Assembly (NCBI GenBank): GCA_965279205.1
Contig: OZ257144.1
Span: 310,001 to 374,000 of the forward strand
Direction of reading: 5' to 3'
Length of the DNA: 64,000 nt
Source: UBA7672 sp965279205
GTDB taxonomy: Bacteria > Pseudomonadota > Alphaproteobacteria > Caulobacterales > Hyphomonadaceae
The notes below the pieces were generated by a model. It had not been told where the DNA came from. It saw only the letters and a program-made list of their open reading frames with translations, and ran no database searches. This document shows, piece by piece, positions 50,496 through 60,909 of the stretch; position 1 is the stretch's first letter, and every line of letters begins with the position of its first letter. A program made the translations under genes and the position numbers.

Positions 50496-51416
50496 ATGAA
50501 ATACGGTCGTACGCTGCTTCTGGCGGCTTCTGTCATCGCACTCCTTGCAACGCCTGCGCTGGCGGCCAATGGCGGCGGTGGAGGCGGCGGCGGGCCAAGC
50601 GCTTCAGGCGCCAGCTCGGGCTTCGATCCGGCCAAACGCTATGGCCAGGGCGTCGATTATCTCAAGGCCGGCAATTACAAGCAGGCGGAGAAGGCGTTCG
50701 ATGATGTGCTCGACGTCGCCGCCAAGGATGCAAACACCAACTACATGATGGCGCTGTCGCAGGTCGGGCAGCAGGACTTCAACAATGCGCGTAAGTATTT
50801 TCGCAATGCGGTGAAGTATGATTCGAACCATGCGCTAGCGCGCGGATGGCTCGGCGCAGTGGAAGCGAAACTCGGCGATGCAGGCAAGGCGGCGGAGCAG
50901 AAGACGGCGCTTGAGGCGCTGAAGGCGAAATGTGCGGGAGCGTGTGGGGAAGCGGCGACGATTGATGCGGCGATCGCACGGATCGACGCGGCCGTTGCGA
51001 ACCCGGCGGGGCCTCTGCAGGTCGCCGGCGAGATGACCCGATTTGCGTCGGCGAAGGATGGCGATGCGGCCTATCTGCAGGCGTCGGCGCTGATCAATGA
51101 GGGGCGCTATGAGGACGCGTTGTGGTCGCTGCGTGAGGCAGGCGCGGCGCTGGGTCCACATCCGGATGTGCTGACCTATCAGGGCTTCGCCAACCGGAAA
51201 CTGCACAATTACGATGTAGCGATCAGCTACTATTCAGCGGCTCTGAAGCTTGATCCCCAGCATCGCGGCGCGAACGAATATCTCGGCGAGTACTATGTTG
51301 AGACCGGCCAGATCGCGAAAGCGAAGACGCAGCTGAAGACGCTGGATGCGATCTGCAAGTTCGGCTGCGAGGAAGCCGAAGAGCTGCGCCGGTGGATCGA
51401 CGGGGCGAAGTCCTGA
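50496..51416 (+). CDS. exported TPR protein with repeated Cx3C motif
   Basis: A 306-residue protein with signal peptide (about 1-24, cleavage after ALA), a Gly-rich stretch, and TPR repeats: RYGQGVDYLKAGNYKQAEKAF, NYMMALSQVGQQDFNNARKYF, ALARGWLGAVEAKLGDAGKAA and later VAISYYSAALKLDPQH. Two helical hairpins carry Cx3C (ALKAKCAGACGEA and LDAICKFGCEEA), as does the protein at 41923-43017. Probably a periplasmic assembly factor. It overlaps the start of the cytochrome gene by 25 bases. Confidence 0.82.
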   Translation: MKYGRTLLLAASVIALLATPALAANGGGGGGGGPSASGASSGFDPAKRYGQGVDYLKAGNYKQAEKAFDDVLDVAAKDANTNYMMALSQVGQQDFNNARKYFRNAVKYDSNHALARGWLGAVEAKLGDAGKAAEQKTALEALKAKCAGACGEAATIDAAIARIDAAVANPAGPLQVAGEMTRFASAKDGDAAYLQASALINEGRYEDALWSLREAGAALGPHPDVLTYQGFANRKLHNYDVAISYYSAALKLDPQHRGANEYLGEYYVETGQIAKAKTQLKTLDAICKFGCEEAEELRRWIDGAKS

Positions 51417-52369
51417 GAACTTTCGTTGCGGGGGTCGCACTAGCCGTAGCGGCGTGCGCGAGCGCGCCCGAGGCAGGCGACGCGCCGTTGACGCGCGACA
51501 GTCTCCGCGCGCTGCGCTGGATCGCACCGGGCGCGGACAAGGTGAAGGCGCTGACGATGCTGCCGGCCGACTGTTCACCTTTTCCGATAGGCGTTGGAAA
51601 GGCGGATAGCGATACGGCGAATATGAACGTGCGCGGGTTAGGCAAGCTGGCGTTCGAATCGCCAGCGTTGCTCGGCGGGGCGGCCGCGCGGATGGGACTG
51701 TCATGCTCTTCCTGCCATCTCAACGGGCGCGGCAATCCGGACTTCTTCGTCGAAGGCGTGTCAGGCGCGCCGGGCACGGCGGACGTGACGTCCAGCCTGT
51801 TCTCGAAGGTGAGGGGAGACGGAACGTTCAATCCGGTTCCGATTCCCGATCTGGCGGCGAGGGACGGCAAGCAAATCAAGGACCGCAAGAGTCCGGAATT
51901 CCGGTCCAAGGTGCACGGCCTAGTCGTGGAGGAGTTCGACGGGCAGGAGCCGCCGCCGGAGGTGTTCGAAGCAGTGCTTGCCTATCTCGATAGTTTGGAT
52001 ATTGCGCGCTGCCCCAACCCGGACGCGCAGGCGGCGCAGACCTATGGGCTCGACGTGGAGGCCGCGATCAATGCGTCGATCGATGCGCAGCAACCTGATA
52101 CGATGCCTGATGTTGCTCTCTTCAATATCCGCGTTGCACGCGAAAGGCTTGAGCGGCTTCATGAGCGATATGCGGGCGACGAACTGGAAGCGACGCGACG
52201 CAAATTGATGACAATGAGTCAAGCGATGGCAAACAACGCGGCGCGGATCAGGGATGGCAAGTCGCCAGCGCCTCTCGACGAGTGGGTGAGTCTGTCCATC
52301 GCGCTGGAGGCCGGCGCGAAAAAATCTCTCTACAATCCCGGTGTGCTGAGGGCGGCGCTGTCGAAGTAG
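51392..52369 (+). CDS. c-type cytochrome lipoprotein
   Basis: A 325-residue protein with a lipobox (AAC at about 20-22) and one heme-binding CSSCHLNGRGNPDFF (CxxCH, about 104-118), followed by regions typical of large cytochrome c domains. GTG at 51392 overlaps the TPR gene. It would sit on the periplasmic face of the membrane, and its coupling with a Cx3C TPR protein invites a link to heme protein maturation or a small respiratory unit, but there is no proof. A terminator follows at 52386. Confidence 0.8.
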   Translation: MDRRGEVLRTFVAGVALAVAACASAPEAGDAPLTRDSLRALRWIAPGADKVKALTMLPADCSPFPIGVGKADSDTANMNVRGLGKLAFESPALLGGAAARMGLSCSSCHLNGRGNPDFFVEGVSGAPGTADVTSSLFSKVRGDGTFNPVPIPDLAARDGKQIKDRKSPEFRSKVHGLVVEEFDGQEPPPEVFEAVLAYLDSLDIARCPNPDAQAAQTYGLDVEAAINASIDAQQPDTMPDVALFNIRVARERLERLHERYAGDELEATRRKLMTMSQAMANNAARIRDGKSPAPLDEWVSLSIALEAGAKKSLYNPGVLRAALSK

Positions 52370-52385
52370 GCGTGAGCTCAAAACA

Positions 52386-52414
52386 AACAGGCCCGGCGGT
52401 GAGCCGGGCCTGTT
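52386..52414. terminator. bidirectional intrinsic terminator
   Basis: AACAGGCCCGGC (52386-52397) pairs perfectly (12 bp) with GCCGGGCCTGTT (52403-52414), loop GGTGA. It separates the convergent cytochrome and serine hydrolase genes. Confidence 0.85.
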
Positions 52415-52435
52415 GCGTTCGATCAGCGAGAAACC

Positions 52436-53803
52436 TTACTGCGGTTTCGCCGGAGCGGCTGGCGCTACAGGCGCCGCGGCCGCGGCAGCCGGGTCCTTGT
52501 AGCCGCCATAGACCCATTCGCGGAGCTTGCCGGGGTAGTGCGCCTGGGCGTCGCTGTTCTGGACCATGAACACCATGGTGATGTCGTTCTTCGGATCGAC
52601 CCACATATTGGTGGCGGCATAGCCCGACCAGGAGAAGACATTGCCCTTCGATGGGTCCGCCAGATCGATAGGCAGGAGGCCGAAGCCGAGGCCGAAGCCG
52701 CCGAGGGGGCCGTAGAACCAGTTCGTGCGGTTCACCTTCGGGCCGATCTGGTCGACCAGCATTGCGTCGAGCGTTTCCGGTTTGATGATGCGGACGCCGC
52801 GATATTCGCCCTTGCCGCGCAGCATTTCGACGAAACGGAAATAGTCTTCCGTAGTCGAGTTGAGGCCGCCGCCGCCTGACAGCATGGGTTGGGGAACCTT
52901 TGGTGTCGAAAGCGCCGTCTTCAGCGAGGTGGGCGGCTCGGCAAGGCGCGGGAATTCGTCGGCCTCGAGATAGAAGTGCGTGTCGTCCATGCCGAGCGGG
53001 GTGAAGATCTTCTCCTGCAGCAGTAGGTCGAGCGTCTTGCCGGAGGCGACTTCCAGCACAGCGCCCAGGACGTCGGTCGAACGCGAATAGCGCCAGGCCG
53101 TGCCGGGGTCGGATTCGAGGGGCAGGGCAGCGATGGCCTTGGCGAGGTCGAGCGCGGAGAAGTCGAAACGCGTGTCGCCGGCGGCCATGTAGAGTTTGCC
53201 GAGTTCGGATTGCTGGTCGAAGAAGCCGTAGATCAGGCCTGACTCATGGCTGAGCAGATCGCGAATGGTGATCTCGCGCGCCGCCGGATGGGTCTTGCCC
53301 TTGCCTTCGAGAACCTTCGGGCTCGCGAACTCCGGGATGAATTTCGACAGCGGGTCTTCGAGCTTGATCTTGCCTTCCTCGACCATCTGCATGACGGCGA
53401 CCGAGACGATCGGCTTCGACATCGAGTAGATGCGGAAGATGGTTTCCGGCGACATCGGTGTGGGATCGGCCGGACCTTGCTGGCCAACCGTTGTGACGTT
53501 CACGACCTGGCCGCCCCTAGCGACGAGCAGGACCGCGCCCGGGATCAGGCCGGCTTTGACGTCGGCTTCGAGATCGGCCTTGGCTTTCGCGAAGATCGCG
53601 GCATCGAAACCGAGAGAAGCGGCGTCGGGCGCCATGGTCAGCGAGGTGACGGCTGGATCGGCGACGGTCGGCGCCGGCGCGGCAGGCGCTTCGGCAACCG
53701 GCTTGGTTTCCGGCGCGCAGGCGACGGCAAGTGTGAGGATGACAGCGGAAGCCGCACCCCATAGCTGGTGCTTGATGGATCTGGCTTTCGTGATGGCGTA
53801 CAT
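52436..53803 (-). CDS. serine hydrolase, beta-lactamase class C/esterase family lipoprotein
   Basis: A 455-residue protein with a lipoprotein signal (about residues 10-30; lipobox LAVAC). The SxxK motif is FRIYSMSKPIVSVAV (about 124-138), a YxN-type motif is WRYSRSTDVLG, and the C-terminal WSGYAATNMWVDPK region corresponds to the third motif. This is the class C beta-lactamase/penicillin-binding esterase fold; many such proteins are esterases or D-aminopeptidases without antibiotic-degrading activity. Its Pro/Ala tail (about 430-455) is low complexity. A related but distinct hydrolase begins at 63580. Confidence 0.9.
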   Translation of the reverse strand: MYAITKARSIKHQLWGAASAVILTLAVACAPETKPVAEAPAAPAPTVADPAVTSLTMAPDAASLGFDAAIFAKAKADLEADVKAGLIPGAVLLVARGGQVVNVTTVGQQGPADPTPMSPETIFRIYSMSKPIVSVAVMQMVEEGKIKLEDPLSKFIPEFASPKVLEGKGKTHPAAREITIRDLLSHESGLIYGFFDQQSELGKLYMAAGDTRFDFSALDLAKAIAALPLESDPGTAWRYSRSTDVLGAVLEVASGKTLDLLLQEKIFTPLGMDDTHFYLEADEFPRLAEPPTSLKTALSTPKVPQPMLSGGGGLNSTTEDYFRFVEMLRGKGEYRGVRIIKPETLDAMLVDQIGPKVNRTNWFYGPLGGFGLGFGLLPIDLADPSKGNVFSWSGYAATNMWVDPKNDITMVFMVQNSDAQAHYPGKLREWVYGGYKDPAAAAAAPVAPAAPAKPQ

Positions 53804-53944
53804 GGGCGGACCTCTCCCGGCTGATTTCCCGGGGACTTGAGTAGCCGATGGTGAATGCAGGCAAAAGACGGTCCGGGCGCAAGAATGGGGGCTCGACAGG
53901 GCCGTAGTTCGCGCCTATATGCCCCCTCGAACCAGTTCTCACAT

Positions 53945-53980
53945 CGAAGCGGCGGCCCCGGGAACTGGGCCGCCGCTTCG
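53945..53980 (+). promoter_or_regulatory. strong hairpin in the rimP-nusA operon leader
   Basis: CGAAGCGGCGGCCC (53945-53958) pairs perfectly with GGGCCGCCGCTTCG (53967-53980) around an 8-base loop, 48 bases before rimP. There is no strong T-run, so it may act as a pause/attenuation element in the leader or as a terminator for upstream read-through. Hairpins in rimP leaders are known in other proteobacteria. Confidence 0.55.
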
Positions 53981-54028
53981 CATTTACGGTCCGGTTTTCG
54001 GACCAAACCTGAAGGAATTGCACCCCGC

Positions 54029-54721
54029 ATGCGGGCGCAGAGTGAACTTGAGATCCGTATCCTCGACCTGATCGAGCCAGTGGCGAAGTCGCTGGAGCTC
54101 GACGTTGTGCGGGTGCGCGTCACCGGCTCTCAGACGCCGACGTTGCAGATCATGGCCGAGCGGCCTGATGGCACGATGACGGTCCAGATGTGCGGAAAAT
54201 TCTCGCGGGCGATCTCGCCGGTGCTGGAAGCCGAAGACCCGATCTCAAGCGAATACCATCTTGAAGTGTCGAGCCCGGGAATCGACAGGCCGCTGACGCG
54301 GGTCGGCGATTTTGCCAAGTGGCTTGGCCAGGAAGTGAAGGTCGAGATCGGCGCGCCAGTCGATGGCCGCAAGCGCTATCACGGCCATATCGTTGCCGAG
54401 ACCGATGGCGTTGTAGAACTGGCATTGAAGGATGGCGGCTCGGCCACGCTGGCTGTCGCCGACATGGTCAGGGCGCACCTGGTGTTCACCGACAAGCTGG
54501 TGCAGGCCGCCCGCGCGAAAGGTCAGGCCCCCGCCGAGATCGAGGAAGACGAGGAGCTGGCCGACAGCCTTGGCGATGATTTCGACGATGTCGACGTCGC
54601 TGACGATCTTGAGGATGAAGACTCCGAGGACGGCGACCTCGTGGACGACGAAGACTTCGACGACACGGAAGACGAGTTGGACGCAGAGGCCGAGGGCCCG
54701 GCGTCAGCAAAGAGGAAATAG
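54029..54721 (+). CDS. rimP: ribosome maturation factor RimP
   Basis: A 230-residue 30S maturation protein: LEIRILDLIEPVAKSLELDVVRVRVTGS, SRAISPVLEAEDPISSEYHLEVSSPGIDRPLTR (signature) and KRYHGHIVAETDG. After the two-domain core (about 1-160) it has a highly acidic C-terminal tail (Asp/Glu-rich, about 168-225). ATG 54029 is used. It begins the operon with nusA 3 bases downstream. Confidence 0.93.
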   Translation: MRAQSELEIRILDLIEPVAKSLELDVVRVRVTGSQTPTLQIMAERPDGTMTVQMCGKFSRAISPVLEAEDPISSEYHLEVSSPGIDRPLTRVGDFAKWLGQEVKVEIGAPVDGRKRYHGHIVAETDGVVELALKDGGSATLAVADMVRAHLVFTDKLVQAARAKGQAPAEIEEDEELADSLGDDFDDVDVADDLEDEDSEDGDLVDDEDFDDTEDELDAEAEGPASAKRK

Positions 54722-54724
54722 AGA

Positions 54725-56446
54725 ATGGCTACCGCAGGTATTTCCGCCAACAGGCTCGAGATTCTCCAGATCGCCAACGCGGTCGCGGCGGAGAAGTCGA
54801 TCGACAAGCGCATCGTGCTTGAGGCGATGGAAGAGGCGATCCAGAAGGCCGCGCGCTCGCGTTACGGCTTGGAGCACGACATCCGCGCGGAGATCAACCC
54901 GGATAGCGGCGATACCAAGCTGTGGCGCGTGCAGACCGTGGTCGAGACGGTCGAGAACCCGGTGACGCAGCTGACGCTCGCCGAGGGCAAGAAGATGGAT
55001 CCGGATGCCGAAGTCGGCAACGAGTTCCGCGAAGAGCTGCCGCCGTTCGAATTCGGCCGCGTCGCCGCGCAGACCGCCAAGCAGGTCATTACAGGTAAAG
55101 TGCGCGAAGCCGAACGCGCCCGCCAGTACAACGACTTCAAGGACCGCGTCGGCGAGATCATCAACGGCACGGTGAAGCGCGTCGAATACGGCCACGTGAT
55201 CGTCGATCTCGGCAAGGCCGAAGGCGTGATCCGCCGCAATGACGGCATTCCGCGCGAGAATTTCAACACCGGCGATCGCGTGCGCTCGTATCTCTACAAG
55301 GTCTCGTCGGAAGCCAAGGGCCCGCAGATCTTCCTGTCGCGCTCGCACCCCTCGTTCATGATCGCGCTGTTCGCCCAGGAAGTTCCCGAGGTCTACGAAG
55401 GCGTGATCGAGATCAAGGCCTGCGCCCGCGATCCGGGTTCGCGCGCCAAGATCGGCGTGTTCAGCCATGACAATTCGATCGACCCGGTCGGCGCCTGTGT
55501 CGGTATGCGCGGTGCGCGTGTGCAGGCGGTGGTTTCGGAGCTGGGTGGAGAAAAGATCGACATTATCCCGTGGTCGGGCGACGACGCGACGTTCATCGTC
55601 AACGCGCTGCAGCCGGCGGAAGTTTCCAAGGTCGTGATCGACGAGGACGAAGGCCGCGTCGAAGTCGTGGTGGAAGAAAGCCAGTTCCCGCTGGCGATCG
55701 GCCGCCGGGGCCAGAACGTCCGCCTCGCATCGCAGCTGACCGGCTGGCAGATCGACCTGATGACGGAATCCGCTGACTCGGAACGCCGCCAGCGCGACTT
55801 CAAGGAGCGCACTGACCTGTTCCAGAAGGCGCTGGATGCCGACGAGACGCTGGCCCAGCTGCTGACGTCCGAAGGCTTCGAGACGGTTGAAGAGATCGCC
55901 TATGTCGAGATCGAAACCCTCGCCTCGATCGAAGGTTTCGACGAGGAAGTCGCGGGCGAGTTGCAGCAGCGCGCGCGTGAATATCTTGAGAAGCTGACGG
56001 CCGAGCTGGTCGCCAAGCGCAAGGAGCTGGGCGTTACCGACGAGGTTGCCGACCTGGAAGGCGTCACGCCGGCCATGGCGGTCAAGTTCGGCGAGAACGC
56101 CGTCAAGACGATCGACGACCTTGCCGGCCTGGTGCCGGACGATCTCGTCGGTTGGAAAGAACCGGGTCCGGATGGCAAGCCGAAATTCGTGGCCGGCCTT
56201 CTCACCAAGAACGAGATGAGCCGCGAGGATGCCGAGTTGTTCATCCTGAAGGCGCGTGTCGTGGCCGGCTGGGTTGAACCGCAGGCTCTGGAAGACGCGC
56301 TTGCGGCGCGTGCGGCTGCACTCGATGCCGAAGAGGCCGAGCTCGACGCAGCGAGCCAGGAAACACCAGCGGACACGGCCCGCAGCCGCGGCGATGAACT
56401 GTTCAACCTGAAAGGCGCAAATGCCGCCTCCAGCGAACAGTCATGA
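54725..56446 (+). CDS. nusA: transcription termination/antitermination protein NusA
   Basis: A 573-residue protein: N-terminal domain (residues 1-130), S1 domain (about 135-205; VKRVEYGHVIVDLGKAEGVI), KH1 (GACVGMRGARVQAVV) and KH2 (AIGRRGQNVRLASQLTGWQ), then C-terminal acidic repeats with helix-hairpin-helix-like segments (about 350-500). It binds RNA polymerase and nut-type RNA. It is in the standard rimP-nusA-ylxR-infB order, overlapping the next gene by 26 bases. Confidence 0.96.
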   Translation: MATAGISANRLEILQIANAVAAEKSIDKRIVLEAMEEAIQKAARSRYGLEHDIRAEINPDSGDTKLWRVQTVVETVENPVTQLTLAEGKKMDPDAEVGNEFREELPPFEFGRVAAQTAKQVITGKVREAERARQYNDFKDRVGEIINGTVKRVEYGHVIVDLGKAEGVIRRNDGIPRENFNTGDRVRSYLYKVSSEAKGPQIFLSRSHPSFMIALFAQEVPEVYEGVIEIKACARDPGSRAKIGVFSHDNSIDPVGACVGMRGARVQAVVSELGGEKIDIIPWSGDDATFIVNALQPAEVSKVVIDEDEGRVEVVVEESQFPLAIGRRGQNVRLASQLTGWQIDLMTESADSERRQRDFKERTDLFQKALDADETLAQLLTSEGFETVEEIAYVEIETLASIEGFDEEVAGELQQRAREYLEKLTAELVAKRKELGVTDEVADLEGVTPAMAVKFGENAVKTIDDLAGLVPDDLVGWKEPGPDGKPKFVAGLLTKNEMSREDAELFILKARVVAGWVEPQALEDALAARAAALDAEEAELDAASQETPADTARSRGDELFNLKGANAASSEQS

Positions 56447-57304
56447 TGATCTGACGGGCGCAGAAGAAGCCGTCGACCCCCCCGTTCCTGAAACGGATGG
56501 GGGGCCGCCCCGCGCCGGCAAGGCGGGTGCGCGTGAAGCCGCCCAGCACGAGAACGGACGCCGCTGCATCGCGACCCTGGAGCGGCGGCCCCAGGCCGCC
56601 ATGATCCGCTATGTGCTGTCGCCTGACGGCGCGGTCGTGCCCGATCTCGCGGCCCGGCTGCCGGGCAGGGGCGCGTGGGTGACGTCCTCGCGCGAGGCGG
56701 TCGAACTTGCCGTGAAAAGAGGCGCCTTCCCGCGCGCATTCAAGATGTCGGCGAAGGCGGGGCCTGAGCTGGCGGCCCAGGTCGAGCAGCTTCTGGTCAG
56801 GCGCCTGATGGATCAGCTGGGCATGGCAAAACGCGCCGGTGATCTCATATTGGGCTTCGAACAGGTGCGGGAATGGGTTCGCGGGGAACAGCTTGCCTGC
56901 CTGATCGAGGCGTCCGACGGGTCCGGTGACCAGCGCGGAAAAGTGCTCAGTCTGTTACGCGCCGTTCATGGCCCGGACCTCGATCCGGAGGGCCGCCCTG
57001 AACAGGGTGAACTGGCCGGAAACCGTGAACTTCCGCCTGTGATCGGCTGTTTTTCGGCCGATGAATTGGGCATGGCCTTGGGGCGCGGGCGTGTGATACA
57101 TGCATGCCTCAAACATGGCCGTATTGCACACGCCTGGATGGGGGAGCTGGCAAGGCTTTCCGGTTTCAGGCGTGTTTGGCTTGAAGGCTGGCCGCCGACC
57201 AACGTGACGTTGGAAAGCGCCGCTGGACGAAACATTGAAGACACCCAGGCCCGTGTTTCCGGGGGCAATCCTCCGGACACGCCGGCTGCAACCGAAGTGA
57301 GTGA

Positions 57305-57308
<4 letters not shown>
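56421..57308 (+). CDS. YlxR (DUF448) domain fused to L7Ae-like RNA-binding domain
   Basis: A 295-residue protein. Residues about 45-110 are YlxR: RRCIATLERRPQAAMIRYVLSPDGAVVPDLAARLPGRGAWV. Residues about 117-215 form an L7Ae/L30e-like domain (LLVRRLMDQLGMAKRAGDLILGFEQVREW, VIGCFSADELGMALGRGRVIHACL). Such fusions are typical of alphaproteobacterial nusA-infB operons. The ATG at 56421 overlaps nusA and the stop overlaps the infB start by 4 bases. Thought to bind RNA and modulate translation or RNase P; function not settled. Confidence 0.88.
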
Positions 57309-60055
<2,747 letters not shown>

Positions 60056-60070
60056 GGCGGAGCGAGCGGG

Positions 60071-60634
60071 TTGGGGCCACGGTTCAGCTACGGCTATCGG
60101 ACGGCCGACATGGTCAAGGCCAGCATGGCGCTACATGCTGAACTCTATCCGCTGCGCATCCAGCTTTTGTGTCTGGCAGCAAGCATCCTTCCGATGTCGG
60201 TCTTTGTCTTTGTCGGGACTGTTGCCGGCACTCTGCTGACGCCCGAAATCGCGCCCTTTCTTATTTTTGCGGGCCTAGTGATCGGATGGCTGGTGGCCCG
60301 CCCGTTGACCGCACGGGTGAACAGATGGGCAGCCGCGAGAATCGAAAGCGCAAAAGCAATAGAAGGCGAAGCTGTCAGCTTCGAACTTGGGGACGACGCT
60401 CTGCGTCTAACGATGCCGAACAGCGAGACAGTCCAGCGATGGAGCGGCATCCATCGCGTGTTTGAGAAGGATGGCGCGATCTATCTGGTTGTGGGCTTGA
60501 GCGTAGTAGTGATTTCAGAGAGGGCGTTCGCGACGCCTGAAGATCGCCCTGCGGCGGTCGACTGGATCCTGTCGCATCTTTCGCCAGAGGCGAGGGCGCG
60601 AAGCAGGATTGCGAGCGCCTCCAGGTCGAACTGA
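60071..60634 (+). CDS. small membrane protein with YcxB-like C-terminal region
   Basis: A 187-residue protein with two transmembrane helices (about 27-55 and 62-78), then a soluble part with FELGDDALRLTMPNSETVQRWSGIHRVFEKDGAIYLVVGLSVVVISERAF, the pattern of the YcxB-like domain. Start TTG at 60071 with GGAG about 9 bases upstream; ATG at 60110 would still leave the first helix. Its last few codons (about SRSN) lie in the repeated infB 3' end, indicating that the reading frame now ends inside repeat copy B. No function is known. Confidence 0.72.
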   Translation: MGPRFSYGYRTADMVKASMALHAELYPLRIQLLCLAASILPMSVFVFVGTVAGTLLTPEIAPFLIFAGLVIGWLVARPLTARVNRWAAARIESAKAIEGEAVSFELGDDALRLTMPNSETVQRWSGIHRVFEKDGAIYLVVGLSVVVISERAFATPEDRPAAVDWILSHLSPEARARSRIASASRSN

Positions 60635-60655
60635 TCGCGCGAAGCTCGACTAGGG
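60620..60655 (+). repeat. infB 3'-end repeat, copy B
   Basis: A direct repeat of copy A (60021-60057) containing the end of the small membrane gene. It implies duplication or insertion next to infB. Confidence 0.8.
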
Positions 60656-60683
60656 ACCTCAGCCATCTCAATCAGAATGCGTC

Positions 60684-60709
60684 ATCCCCGGGCATTGTCC
60701 CGGGGATTT
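60684..60709 (+). terminator. intrinsic terminator downstream of infB region
   Basis: ATCCCCGGG (60684-60692) pairs perfectly with CCCGGGGAT (60699-60707), 6-base loop CATTGT, followed by TTCGTTT. The GTCATCCCCGGG start also resembles dispersed palindromic repeats. Confidence 0.6.
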
Positions 60710-60909
60710 CGTTTCCGGGGCAGCTTGATTGGTGGCGTGATCGGCGAGTGGTCATCTTCATGACCGGTCAGGCCAAAACCGCATCCTGCATGATTTGGCG
60801 CTTTTACCTTTTGGCTTGAGGGGTAAGATCGCGGCCGTCATGCTGCGGGTCGCCCGCCGAGAGCGGCGAGCGCGCTTTCTGCATGCGGCGCCAGAGAAGG
60901 TGATCCGAT

